From positions 28,986-92,985 of the forward strand of contig CAZTHL010000004.1 in the NCBI GenBank assembly GCA_964613585.1: DNA of 64,000 nt, written 5' to 3'. Each line of letters starts with the position of its first letter. Position 1 is the first letter of the stretch. The position numbers were made by a program, and so were the translations under genes. The stretch comes from CAZTHL01 sp964613585. GTDB lineage: Bacteria; Pseudomonadota; Alphaproteobacteria; DSM-16000; Inquilinaceae. Shown one piece after another: positions 44,637 to 53,480 of the stretch. The notes under the pieces are model-generated. The model was not told where the DNA came from. It ran no database searches and was given only the letters and a program-made list of their open reading frames with translations.

Positions 44637-45974
44637 TCAAGGAAAGGGATGCGGATTGGGGTTGTCCCCCGTCTCCGGTCTGATGCCCGGGTAGCCCAGG
44701 GCCTGGGGGACGGTCCAGAGCCGTCGGCCGCCAAGGGCGCGGGACGCGTAGCCCATGAACATCGGGTGATATCCGGGAACCAGGGCGCGGACGACATGGA
44801 AGCCGAGCAGCGCCACGTCCTCCGAGGTGACGTCGGCGGCCAGCACATCGTGCCCCGTGCCGGCGATCTGCGCCACGATGGTGTCCAGATCCCGCCTCGG
44901 GTCGCCGGTGGACCGGTCGGGAACGGCGTTGAAATCGATCTCGCGCTCCGAGGCGTGCAGGAACGCCGCCCGGCCGGCGCGGCCCGGCGTTGTCCAGAAG
45001 TTGACGTGGCTGACCTGGCTGTACACGTTGTCGTGGTCCGGCTCCTCGTCCATCCGGGTCAGCTCGCCCATCAGCTGACGGACGTAGCGCTCCGTGTGGG
45101 CGAGCTCCTCGAGCGCCTTGGTCATCGCCGAGATCGGGCTCAAATCCGAGGCGGCGGCGACGGCCAGGGGGGCGTTGCCGGGATTGCGGCCGCGCAGCAC
45201 CGCCATGAAGGTGGGGATGTCGTTGTCATGGCGGATGTCCATGACATGGACGGCGTACCCGACCTCCGCGAAGCGGCGTGCCGCATCGCGGTGAGGCGGC
45301 AGCAGGCTGTCGGGGCGGATGCGCGCCCGCGACACCATCGCCTGCCATGTGATGGAGAAGCAGTCACGTTCCACCACCTCGCAGATGCCGCCGATGAGCG
45401 CCCGCTCGAGGCTGGTGTGGCAGGCGAGACCGGTGGAGATGGACTGGGCCAGCGGCCACTCGTCCCCGTCCCGCTTGAACAGGTAGGGCAGGTGGACGAA
45501 GCAGGCCGGGACGTGGCGGGTCCGCCCGGTGACCAGGCTGCGTGCCGGCATCCACCGGACGTTGCTCTGCTCGTTGAAGGGCCGGAAGGCGAGTTCCGGG
45601 TCGGCGAGCTGCCAGTCCGCGTAGAGGGCGAAGTCTCCGGGGTGCACGCAGTCGAACGGCGCGCTCTCATAGCGCTGCAATGGGTACCCGCGGCGGTCGT
45701 AGAGCGCGGCGGAGTAGCGCTCGATCGCCTCGCCGATGGCCTTGGCCAGCGCCACCTCGCGCGAGCGGGCGCCGCCACCGCCGACGGAGAAGTTCTGATG
45801 CCCGCTGAACGCCGTGGTGTCGGCCGCCACGGTCACGTATCGGAAATACTCCGGAGACCCGGCTTCCCCTTCGCTCTCGCTGATATTGCCCAGGATGCCG
45901 ACCCTTGGATCGTACAGGTACGGAATGATGTCGCGCAGCCCGTCGAGGCTGGCGGAGGTCCTAATGCCGGCCAT
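44637..45974 (-). CDS. YcaO-domain azoline cyclodehydratase (D component)
   Basis: ATP-dependent enzyme that cyclises Cys/Ser/Thr of a precursor peptide into azolines. The 445-residue product has the YcaO ATP/Mg motifs KAIGEAIERYSAAL (82-86 EAIER) and ICEVVERDC (E199, E202). A Pro-rich C-terminus NPNPHPFP is typical of RiPP cyclodehydratases and absent in other YcaO groups. It overlaps the E1-like gene by 14 bp. Confidence 0.93.
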   Translation of the reverse strand: MAGIRTSASLDGLRDIIPYLYDPRVGILGNISESEGEAGSPEYFRYVTVAADTTAFSGHQNFSVGGGGARSREVALAKAIGEAIERYSAALYDRRGYPLQRYESAPFDCVHPGDFALYADWQLADPELAFRPFNEQSNVRWMPARSLVTGRTRHVPACFVHLPYLFKRDGDEWPLAQSISTGLACHTSLERALIGGICEVVERDCFSITWQAMVSRARIRPDSLLPPHRDAARRFAEVGYAVHVMDIRHDNDIPTFMAVLRGRNPGNAPLAVAAASDLSPISAMTKALEELAHTERYVRQLMGELTRMDEEPDHDNVYSQVSHVNFWTTPGRAGRAAFLHASEREIDFNAVPDRSTGDPRRDLDTIVAQIAGTGHDVLAADVTSEDVALLGFHVVRALVPGYHPMFMGYASRALGGRRLWTVPQALGYPGIRPETGDNPNPHPFP

Positions 45975-47049
45975 TGCCGCTTCCCCTGGCCTCGACCTCG
46001 GCCCAGCGCTCCGGGTTCAGGGTGACCTTCTCCAGCGACAGCTTGCCGGCGTGGCGCAGCGGGCTGCAGACCGGGCAGCGGGGCGCGCGCAGCACCCGGC
46101 TGGCGACCATGCCGGAGCCCATGAGGTTGAGCTCGATGAGCTTGCCGACCCGGCGCGGCACGATGCCGGCGCTGAACCGGAGCAGCTCGAACGCCGCCAG
46201 CGGCGCCGCCGTGTCGACGATCGCGGGGTGTGTGGCCGCCAGGGACTGGTCCTCGCCCAGGAAGGCCTCGACGAGATGGGGCTCGGCCGGCCGTGATTGC
46301 AGATGCGAGTTCTGCCGGGCCTCGAGGCAGGCGAGGCACGCCGTCTGGTCGGGGATGGTCAGCGGACCCAGCCTGAGCGACAGGTCCTGGATGAGCACCG
46401 GCAGGAACGGCTTGCCGTGCTGCAGGGCGAGCGCGTTCCAGGGCTTGAGAAGCCCCAGCCCGCCGAACTCGGCGCAGGCCACCACGATGGACGAGGACGC
46501 GACGATCCGCTCGCCGTCCGCGGTCGCCGCGCACGCCGATCGAGGGCGCGCGTCGGAGTCGAGGAGCTCATGGTTGCGCAGCGGCACGTCGTCAACCAGG
46601 GTCACGTCCCAGCGTCCGTACGCCTGCAGACGATCCCGCAGGGCGACGCTGAGCCGGTTGATGCCGATCAGCGCGACGGCCATGCCGGTCGCCTTGCGGC
46701 TGTCCGAGCGGGTGGTGCCGAGCTGCCAGAAGAACACGTCCTCCTGGCTCTCCGCCGGGCGCGGTCCGGGCAAGGGTCCCGTCTGGCCCCGCAGCTCCGC
46801 CAGACGCCGGACCGCGAGCTGGTGAAGGATCGCATCGACCCGGTCGCGATGAACCGGCGGGAACAGGGACAGGAGCTCGTGGCGGCTGCAGAAGTCGTCC
46901 GTCGCGGCCTCCTGCAGCTTCGCGACGACCTCCGCAATCCCGTCCCCTTCAAGAGCGATCCGGAGAGCGCCCCGACGGATGACGACCCCTGTCGCGGACT
47001 CGATAAGCTGAAACGGCAACAGCCGAATCAGTGGATTGCCACCACTCAT
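45961..47049 (-). CDS. E1-like leader-binding cyclodehydratase partner (C component)
   Basis: A 362-residue ThiF/E1-superfamily protein of the 'TOMM leader peptide-binding' group. The first 85 residues form a PqqD-like recognition domain (LLPFQLIESATGVVIRRGAL, then a winged helix). The E1-like core follows, with GMAVALIGINRLSVALRDRL. A four-cysteine zinc site is made by CLAC (238, 241) and CPVC (325, 328). Such proteins bind the leader and activate the YcaO enzyme. The ATG at 47049 gives the natural N-terminus. It is the first enzyme gene, 46 bp after the precursor. Confidence 0.9.
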   Translation of the reverse strand: MSGGNPLIRLLPFQLIESATGVVIRRGALRIALEGDGIAEVVAKLQEAATDDFCSRHELLSLFPPVHRDRVDAILHQLAVRRLAELRGQTGPLPGPRPAESQEDVFFWQLGTTRSDSRKATGMAVALIGINRLSVALRDRLQAYGRWDVTLVDDVPLRNHELLDSDARPRSACAATADGERIVASSSIVVACAEFGGLGLLKPWNALALQHGKPFLPVLIQDLSLRLGPLTIPDQTACLACLEARQNSHLQSRPAEPHLVEAFLGEDQSLAATHPAIVDTAAPLAAFELLRFSAGIVPRRVGKLIELNLMGSGMVASRVLRAPRCPVCSPLRHAGKLSLEKVTLNPERWAEVEARGSGNGRH

Positions 47050-47095
47050 GTGAGCGTTCCGAGGACGGGTTGCGGAGATCTCGCAAAGTATCGCG

Positions 47096-47425
47096 TCAGG
47101 CGGCGGCCTGCTCGTAGTCGGCAACGGTGTCGACCACCGCGCTCGCCGTGCAGCAGCAGGGGCAGCAGGAGCAGCAGCAGGAGCTGCCGACCATCGCGGC
47201 CTTGCTGTGACCCTTGAACGGATGGGCGCTGAACGCCTCGTCGATGGACTGAAGGTCGCGCACGACCAGTCCTTCGGTCCGCGGCGTGTGATTGCCCCAC
47301 GCCATGGCGACGAGATCGCCCTCCATCAGCTTGCTGGCGGCCGGCGTCAGCTTTCCGTTGTCACCGCCCAGGTCGGTGATCGGAACGCTGAAGTCCCCGT
47401 AGTCCTTGGAAAACGTAGCGCTCAT
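47096..47425 (-). CDS. Cys-rich azole RiPP precursor peptide
   Basis: A 109-residue precursor from the ATG at 47425 (GAGGGATG upstream). Residues 1-80 are an unusually long leader with DFSVPITDLGG, KLTPAASKLMEGD and VVRDLQSIDEAF. Residues 81-95 read SSCCCSCCPCCCTAS: eight Cys within 83-92, plus Ser and Thr, all candidate azole sites. A tail of 14 residues (AVVDTVADYEQAAA) follows. The Cys-dense core recalls streptolysin S (SagA), but the leader is not SagA-like and I cannot place it in a named family. The modification genes follow directly in the same direction. Confidence 0.88.
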   Translation of the reverse strand: MSATFSKDYGDFSVPITDLGGDNGKLTPAASKLMEGDLVAMAWGNHTPRTEGLVVRDLQSIDEAFSAHPFKGHSKAAMVGSSCCCSCCPCCCTASAVVDTVADYEQAAA

Positions 47426-48163
47426 ATTGCATCCCTCGCTTGTAGTTAAGAGCGACCAGCGGCGAAAAGCTAGCATACGTTTTTCGCGGGGCAATAGATT
47501 TTTTCTGGAGGTCATCGCAAACGATGCCGGCCAATGTCATGCCATCGCAGTCAATCGCCTGTGGGTTGGGCTTTTTGCTTTGAGGAAGCGCCTCGATCGT
47601 TGGCGCGCCCGGGGGATTGACCCCCGCAGGATCGCGCCTCCTCCTAATCCGTATAGGCCTGTATGACCGGGTTCTTTCATGTATGACCGGGTTCTTTCAT
47701 GATGACGCGGGCGGGGGCGTGCCGATCGCATATTGGGTTGTGTCGGCCGTGAATCGGGTCACCCCGGCCCATGGGTCCACCGGCGGATGACGTCGCGGGG
47801 CGCCATCCTGCCGGGATCGGGCGCCCGCCATCGCAGGTGAAGGGGCCGGTTGTTCTCCCCACCGGGTCCCGAATCACGGCGACATCGGGAACGGACCCCC
47901 TGTTGACGCCGGTGGCTTGTGTCGGCCGGCGGAGGGCGTGGAGCGGCAAGGGGTGCTGGCCGCCATGAGCCGTGGACAGGCGTGCCGCGCTGTCCTTCGC
48001 CCTGCGGGGCCGGGCCGGTCGAGGCTCGACCCATGCCGCAGCCGGCGGCAGCGCCAGCGACGTCAATCACTAGCCGCGGAGCCGAACGTGAGCCGCCTTG
48101 TATGAGCGGTGGCTGCCCATCAGCTTTGCGGTGCCGCTGAGAAAGCTCAAGAGGGAGGCACCC
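47426..48163. other. Divergent intergenic region upstream of the RiPP precursor
   Basis: About 740 bp. The part next to the precursor (47426-47600) is AT-richer and should hold its promoter, but no convincing -35/-10 pair is seen. A G5-N5-C5 hairpin is at 47611-47625 and a 20-bp tandem repeat at 47660-47699. From 47700 to 48150 the DNA is GC-rich with no supported gene. Confidence 0.45.
47660..47699. repeat. 20-bp perfect tandem duplication
   Basis: Two identical copies of TGTATGACCGGGTTCTTTCA, head to tail. It lies at the upstream border of the RiPP locus, where base composition returns to the genome norm, and could be an insertion or recombination scar. Confidence 0.75.
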
Positions 48164-48640
48164 GTGGCGAACAGCAACCCCGTTGTCATCATGCTGCTGG
48201 CCGGCAGCGCGGCCACTGTCGCGTTCGACCTGTTCGGGCAGGCGCTGAGCCCGATGCTGGGCTTCGCGCAGCTGGCGCCGGTGCCGCTGGCCAACCAGGT
48301 CATCGCCACCCTGTTCGGCAGCCCCTACGACCCCGGGGCCTATCTGCTGCACGTCCTGGCCGGGCTGGTCGCCTATCCGCTCGGCTGGATGCTCGTGGTG
48401 GAGCCGCTCCGCCGGCGCGCCCTGCCTGCCGTGCCGTGGTGGGCCGCGGCGATCGTTTACGGCGTCGTCCTGTGGATCTTCGCGCTCTACGTCATGGCGC
48501 ATCTGGTCGCCGGCAATCCGCCGTTTCTCGGCTTCATCGGGCTCACCTGGGTCGCCCTGGTCGGCCATGTCCTGTTCGCCGTGGTCGCGGCCGCGGTGGT
48601 CGCCTGGCTCGACGACCGGGCCGCCGCGCCGCGGCCTTGA
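48164..48640 (+). CDS. Small multi-pass membrane protein, unknown
   Basis: A 158-residue protein from the GTG at 48164, chosen because GAGGGAGG lies 6 bases upstream. An in-frame ATG at 48098 lacks a ribosome binding site. Four transmembrane helices are evident: VIMLLAGSAATVAFDLFG, LLHVLAGLVAYPLGWMLV, WAAAIVYGVVLWIFALYVMA and FIGLTWVALVGHVLFAVVA. No catalytic motif is seen and I do not recognise it. It faces away from the RiPP operon. Confidence 0.7.
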   Translation: MANSNPVVIMLLAGSAATVAFDLFGQALSPMLGFAQLAPVPLANQVIATLFGSPYDPGAYLLHVLAGLVAYPLGWMLVVEPLRRRALPAVPWWAAAIVYGVVLWIFALYVMAHLVAGNPPFLGFIGLTWVALVGHVLFAVVAAAVVAWLDDRAAAPRP

Positions 48641-49179
48641 TCCGGCAAGGTGGCGGGTATCGGGCGGCCCACGCCGGAGATCGACCGGAACGGGTATGCC
48701 CGTGGGGTGGCGCCGCGCCCTCGCGCCCCGGCGTCCGGACCGCGGTGGTCCGTTCCCGGGTCCGCGCATGGCCGGCCGTCCGGGCGAGGGGGGTGGTCAG
48801 GGCCCGGCGCGTGTTCACGCTTCCTTAAGGGAGCACGTCGTAGACGGTGGATCGAAGCGCCCCTGGTGTGCGCTCCCTCCGGCGCCGTCCCGGTCCGGAA
48901 TCCTGATCGGGCCTGCGGCGAGCCGCGGGCCCGGGATCGCCTGATCGGCCCCGGCCCGGCCCGACCCGCCCCGGCCCGTCCCGACAAAAGCCTACGTTCC
49001 GCTACCCGGCCGACCGTGCCTTGGCCGGGCACGGCGTCGGCGTTTGGCGTCGGCGTGAGCGGGAGGCCCGGTCCGGCGGCCGCCCGAGCCATGAGGATGC
49101 GGTGAGCCGAGGGCCGGGGCGGTCGCATCAGGGTGCCCCGCGCCTTGGGGCCGCCGCCCGGCGACGGTAAGCTGGCGCC
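48641..49179. other. Intergenic region before antiporter
   Basis: About 540 bp, very GC-rich, with runs of GGCCC/CCCGG near 48950-49000. No RNA gene or supported coding sequence is seen. Confidence 0.4.
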
Positions 49180-51714
49180 ATGCCGGACGTGGTCATGACC
49201 CTGCTGATCGTCGCCATCCTGCTGGTGCTGGTCAGCCTGTTCCAGCCGCTGGCGAGCCGCCTCCGGCTGCCGCACACGGTGCTGCTCGCCGGGCTCGGCA
49301 TCGGCCTCGGCCTCGTGTCCCAGTTCACGGTGTTCGATGTCGGCCTGGGCCTCGCCGGGTCGCTGATCGCCGCGCTCGGCGGCTTCGACATCGGCGCCCA
49401 GGCGATCATCTTCCTGTTCCTGCCGATCCTGCTGTTCGCCGCCGGGCTGACCGTCGACGTCCGCCGGCTGCTCGACGACATCGCGCCGGTGCTGCTGCTG
49501 GCCGTGGTCGCGGTGCTGGTCTGCACCTTCATGGTCGGCTGGGCGCTGGCGGCGGTGAGCGGGCAGCCGCTGCTGGTCTGCCTGATGCTGGGCGCCATCG
49601 TCGCCACCACCGACCCGGTCGCCGTGATCGGCATCTTCCGCGAGGTCGGGGCGCCGCGGCGGCTGTCGATTCTGGTCGAGGGCGAGAGCCTCCTCAACGA
49701 CGCCGCGGCCATCGCGCTGTTCGCCGTGCTGCTGACCGGCATCGTCACCGCCCAGGACCTGTCGGTGCTCGACGGGCTGCAGCGCTTTCTGCGGGCGTTC
49801 CTGGGCGGCCTCGTCGTCGGGCTGATCGGCTCGCGCCTCGCCTTCTGGATCCTGAAGCCGCTGTGGGAGCGGCCGCTGGCCGAGATCACCGTCACGCTGG
49901 GGCTGGCCTACCTGGTGTTCATCGTCGCCGAGCGGTTCCTGCAGGTCTCCGGCGTGGTCGCGGTGGTCACCGCGGCGCTGGTCGTCGGCTCGGCCGGGCG
50001 GGTGCGCCTGTCGCCGCAAAGCTGGCGGCAGCTGGTCCAGGTCTGGGGCCAGCTCGACTTCTGGGCGTCGTCGCTGATCTTCCTGTTCGCCTCGATGCTG
50101 ATCCCCGAGTTCCTGGGCACGGCGGGCTGGGGCCATGCCGGCCTGGTCCTGGTGGTGGTGGCGGCGGCGCTGGCGGCCCGGGCCGTCGTGCTCTACGGCC
50201 TGCTGCCGGCGATGACGCTCGCCGGGTGGTCGCAGCGGGTCGGCGGCGCCTACAAGGCGGTGATCCTGTGGGGCGGCCTGCGCGGCGCGGTGACCCTGGC
50301 GCTCGCCCTGGCGGTCACCGAGAGCGTGCTGCTGCCGCGCGAGATCAAGGAGTTCGTGGCCATCCTGGCGACCGGGTACGTGCTGTTCACCCTGCTGGTC
50401 AACGGCCCGACGCTGCGGCCGCTGATGCGGTTGCTGAAGCTCGACCGGCTCTCGCCGGTCGACGAGGCGCTGCGCAACCGGGCGATCGCGCTGGTGCTGT
50501 CCAACGTCGCCGAGCGCATCCCCGGCACCGCGCGGGCCTACCACCTGCCGGCCGACCTGGCGGCCGAGGTGGTCGACCGGTACCGCGGCCGCAAGGCCGA
50601 GGCCGACCGCGCCCAGGCGGCCGACCTCGACCCGGAGCAGCAGCTCGCGCTCGGCCTGCAGGCGCTGGCCAACCGGGAGGAGGAGCTGTACCTCGTCCAT
50701 ATCGACGACCAGACGGTGTCGCGCCGGCTCGGCAGCCGGCTGGTGGCCAAGGCCGGCCGGCTGCGCGACGGCGCCAAGGTCAAGGGGCGCGACGGCTATC
50801 TGACGGCGGCGCAGGACACCCGGCGCTTCCGCTGGAGCCTGCGCCTCGCCATGGCCACCCACCGGCTGCTCCGCATCCAGGAGCCGCTCGCCGACAAGCT
50901 GGCCGACCGGTTCGAGATGCTGCTGATCACGCGCATCGTCCTGGAGGAGCTGAGCGCCTTCACCCGCACCAAGCTGACCCAGCTCATGGGCGCCGACCTG
51001 TGCGGCCAGCTCGAAGGCATCCTGCATCTGCGGCTCGGCAATGTGCGCCAGGCGCTCGACGAGCTGCGCTTCCAGTACCCGGGCTACGCCGAGGCGCTGC
51101 AGGGACGCTTCCTCAAGCGGGCCGCGCTGCGCATGGAGGGCGCGGAGTACCGCACCCTGGTGGCGGAGTCGGTGATCAGCCAGGAGATCTTCGACGATCT
51201 CAACCGGCAGCTCTACATCGACTGGCGCGGCACCTCGCGCCGGCCGCCGCTCGATCTCGGCTTCTCGACCGCCGAACTGTTCTTCCGCTACCCGAAGTTC
51301 GAGGCGCTCAGCGAGGAGAACCTGCAGGCCGTACGCTCGCTGCTGAGGCCGCGGCTGGCCGTGCCGGGCCAGCGGCTGATCCGCGAGGGCTCGCGCAGCG
51401 ACGCCATGTTCTTCATCTCCTCGGGCGCGGTCGAGGTGCAGCACCGCAAGCACGGCACGATCCGGCTCGGCAGCGGCGACTTCTTCGGCGAGATGGCCCT
51501 GCGCGAGCGCCGCCGCCGCTCGGCGACGGTGCGGGCCGTCAGCTACTGCCAGCTGCTCGAGCTGCACGGCCGGGACTACCGGCGCTTCGCGCGGACCCAT
51601 CCGCAGCTCTACGCCCTGATCGAGGAGGTGGCGACGGAGCGCCGGACCGGCGGGTCCGTGGTCTCGGCGCCGGGTGCCGGCGTGCCAGCGGCGACCGAGC
51701 CGGTCTCGGCGTAA
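49180..51714 (+). CDS. CPA1 Na+/H+ antiporter with C-terminal cyclic-nucleotide-binding domain
   Basis: An 844-residue inner-membrane sodium(or potassium)/proton exchanger. Residues 1-410 hold about 12 helices with the CPA1 motifs ATTDPVAVIG and EGESLLNDAAAIALF, which carry the ion-binding aspartates. A long cytoplasmic helical region follows. A cyclic nucleotide-binding-like domain at about 690-800 has ISSGAVEVQ and LGSGDFFGEMALRERRRRSATVRA, the phosphate-binding cassette. Ligand control of transport is likely. The large open frame on the opposite strand is a compositional shadow. Confidence 0.92.
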   Translation: MPDVVMTLLIVAILLVLVSLFQPLASRLRLPHTVLLAGLGIGLGLVSQFTVFDVGLGLAGSLIAALGGFDIGAQAIIFLFLPILLFAAGLTVDVRRLLDDIAPVLLLAVVAVLVCTFMVGWALAAVSGQPLLVCLMLGAIVATTDPVAVIGIFREVGAPRRLSILVEGESLLNDAAAIALFAVLLTGIVTAQDLSVLDGLQRFLRAFLGGLVVGLIGSRLAFWILKPLWERPLAEITVTLGLAYLVFIVAERFLQVSGVVAVVTAALVVGSAGRVRLSPQSWRQLVQVWGQLDFWASSLIFLFASMLIPEFLGTAGWGHAGLVLVVVAAALAARAVVLYGLLPAMTLAGWSQRVGGAYKAVILWGGLRGAVTLALALAVTESVLLPREIKEFVAILATGYVLFTLLVNGPTLRPLMRLLKLDRLSPVDEALRNRAIALVLSNVAERIPGTARAYHLPADLAAEVVDRYRGRKAEADRAQAADLDPEQQLALGLQALANREEELYLVHIDDQTVSRRLGSRLVAKAGRLRDGAKVKGRDGYLTAAQDTRRFRWSLRLAMATHRLLRIQEPLADKLADRFEMLLITRIVLEELSAFTRTKLTQLMGADLCGQLEGILHLRLGNVRQALDELRFQYPGYAEALQGRFLKRAALRMEGAEYRTLVAESVISQEIFDDLNRQLYIDWRGTSRRPPLDLGFSTAELFFRYPKFEALSEENLQAVRSLLRPRLAVPGQRLIREGSRSDAMFFISSGAVEVQHRKHGTIRLGSGDFFGEMALRERRRRSATVRAVSYCQLLELHGRDYRRFARTHPQLYALIEEVATERRTGGSVVSAPGAGVPAATEPVSA

Positions 51715-52145
51715 ACCATATGTCAAGCATGGGCCGCGTAACGTCCGTTCTTGAAGCGCGTCTATTCTTTCTCTTGATCCGCTCCTCGGTGCCGGCTTGG
51801 CGCGATGGACCGGGCGGATCGGCCGCGTCGCCGGAAGGAATGATGGGCGGTGGCGGCGGCGCGCTTGACAGGAAGTGACCTCACCGTCCAAAAACTTTGG
51901 TCATTGAATGCGCCGCGGGTGCATTCGGGCGGCCGGCCCCTGCTGGAGCCTTTATTGGGCTTGGGCCGAGTTTTATTTGACCTGTGCCGGAGCAGTCAAA
52001 GAACTGTCACGCGGTGGTCAAGAGAACGGTAGGCCGGTGTGAAGGGACAAGACAGGATCGCCGGTGCTTGTGATTGGCATCTCTTTCGCAGCGCACCATG
52101 TAAGGCTCTGGAGGCACCGGTTCGGCAGAGAGGGGAAGGCAACCG
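51715..52145. other. Intergenic region before second PAS-type gene
   Basis: 430 bp, moderately AT-rich in 51860-52020. An inverted repeat GAATGC-N9-GCATTC (51906-51926) could be an operator for the following gene, though there is no independent support. No gene is seen. Confidence 0.4.
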
Positions 52146-52619
52146 ATGTCGCGGATGGACAGGTTGGGCCTGCCGCAGACCGAGAACGGCGCGGCGCTGA
52201 TCGACTACTGGATGCATCAGCGCAGCGGCAACGGGCTGCCGGCGCGTCATGACATCGACCCCGCGGAGATACCCGGGCTGCTGCCGCATCTGGCCCTGGT
52301 CGACGTGGTGCACCGCGGCTCGCGCTTCCGGGTCCGGCTGGCGGGGGACGCGCCGCACAATCTGCTGGGCGGAGGGGTCGCCGGCGGCTTCGTCGACGAA
52401 CTCGCCGGGGGCGGCGAGCTGATGACCCTGGTCTCGCTGATGGGCCAGGCGGTCTCGACCGCGCGACCCGGCTACGGTCTGGCGGAAAGCCACGGTCACG
52501 GTCACGGTCACGGCGAGGACGGCGTGCTGGTCGAGGGGGTGGTGCTGCCGCTGTCGACCGACGGCCGGACCATCGACTGCCTGCTGACCGGCTGCTTCCC
52601 GCTGCGGCCCGAGGTCTGA
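52146..52619 (+). CDS. PAS-type (PAS_5 family) protein with His-Gly run
   Basis: A 157-residue relative of the protein at 25078-25611, sharing the opening ALIDYWMHQRSGNGLPARHDIDPAEIPGLLPHLALVD (DP.EIP motif). It has a PAS-like core with FRVRLAGDAPHNLLGGGV and a C-terminal VLPLSTDGRTIDCLLTG. An insertion in the core reads ESHGHGHGHGEDG, a possible metal-binding run. GGGGAAGGC precedes the ATG. Sensory function is inferred from the fold only. Confidence 0.72.
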   Translation: MSRMDRLGLPQTENGAALIDYWMHQRSGNGLPARHDIDPAEIPGLLPHLALVDVVHRGSRFRVRLAGDAPHNLLGGGVAGGFVDELAGGGELMTLVSLMGQAVSTARPGYGLAESHGHGHGHGEDGVLVEGVVLPLSTDGRTIDCLLTGCFPLRPEV

Positions 52620-52675
52620 GGCCGCGCCGGGCCAAGCCCTGGCGTGGACGGCCCGGTACCCCGGACGGCGGCGCG

Positions 52676-53032
52676 CTATCCGGGGCCGCTCAGGGTGCAG
52701 CTCCAGGGCGCGATCATCAGCGGCAGATGCACGGACGACTCGGTGTCGATGATCGACAGGCGCACCGGGATCTCGCTGAGCAGCCCGGCGCCCGGCCGGC
52801 TCGGCCCGACCGAGCGGAAATAGGCGCCGACATCGAAGGAGATCTCGTAGGTGCCGGGGCTGTAGTCGATGCCCTCCAGCAGCGGCCGCTCGAGGCGGCC
52901 GTGCTCATCGGTGAGGGCGGACTTGACGGGCCGCGCGCGGCCGTTGTCGCCGACCCGCACGACGTGCAGGCGCAGCCCGTTGGCGGGCCGGCCATTGGCC
53001 GTGTCGAACACCTCGGTGGTGAGCCGTCCCAT
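52676..53032 (-). CDS. Transthyretin-like protein, degenerate 5-hydroxyisourate hydrolase family
   Basis: A 118-residue protein with the HIU hydrolase/transthyretin fold: LTTEVFDTANGRPANGLRLHV, GTYEISFDVGAYF, IPVRLSIID and SVHLPLMIAPWS. The N-terminal catalytic His (consensus THVLDT) is Glu7. The YRGS signature at the C-terminus is missing (ends LSGPG). It therefore probably does not hydrolyse 5-hydroxyisourate. No purine-degradation genes are nearby. Start ATG at 53032 with GAGGG upstream. Confidence 0.8.
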   Translation of the reverse strand: MGRLTTEVFDTANGRPANGLRLHVVRVGDNGRARPVKSALTDEHGRLERPLLEGIDYSPGTYEISFDVGAYFRSVGPSRPGAGLLSEIPVRLSIIDTESSVHLPLMIAPWSCTLSGPG

Positions 53033-53303
53033 TGCCCCTCGTTCCCTCAGCCGTCGATGACCCCGCGGCCGGTGACAGCGCCGCGGGTGTGGCGCTCCCG
53101 ACCGTGTCAGCATCGGGTTAAGCCTTTGTCGACGGATCGGGGCTATTCAAGGGATCGGAACCGGGATCGGCATGTCCCGAGGGTCGGCGCGCCCGGGTTG
53201 CCGGGGCGGCGCGTCAAGGGGGCCGATGCCGGGGCCCGACAAGTGCCGGTGCCCGACAAGCCGCTACCAAACGCTACGGAGGCGACCGCTCCGGGCGGCC
53301 GCG

Positions 53304-53480
53304 TCAGCCAAGGCGGCGCATCGCCTCGAGCGCATCGCGCCAGGGCGCCTGCTCGAGCCGTCGCGTCGCGGCCGCCACCGACCGGGCGCCGTCGCGCACG
53401 GCGCGCGCCTGGTCCTGCAGCCGGGCGGCCTGGGCCGACAGCGGCGCGCGGCCCGCCTGGGTCGATCTCTGGCCGGTCAT
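53304..53480 (-). CDS. Small helical hypothetical protein
   Basis: A 58-residue open frame with an excellent ribosome binding site (GGAGCGGGAG) before the ATG at 53480. The product is Ala/Arg/Gln-rich with a heptad-like pattern (APLSAQAARLQDQARAVRDG), suggesting one long amphipathic helix. It ends RDALEAMRRLG. No family is recognised. It could be spurious in such GC-rich DNA, and the start signal is the main support. The rest of the 53033-53727 interval holds nothing else. Confidence 0.45.
   Translation of the reverse strand: MTGQRSTQAGRAPLSAQAARLQDQARAVRDGARSVAAATRRLEQAPWRDALEAMRRLG

Noticed and set aside
47537..47731. Minus-strand frame upstream of the precursor as a second RiPP peptide
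   Set aside because: No Cys/Ser/Thr-rich core, no ribosome binding site, and it runs through a 20-bp duplication.
48487..51891. 1134-codon open frame on the minus strand across the antiporter
   Set aside because: Composed of Q/R/H/D-rich low-complexity sequence typical of antisense to a membrane protein gene; the plus strand encodes a complete CPA1 antiporter.
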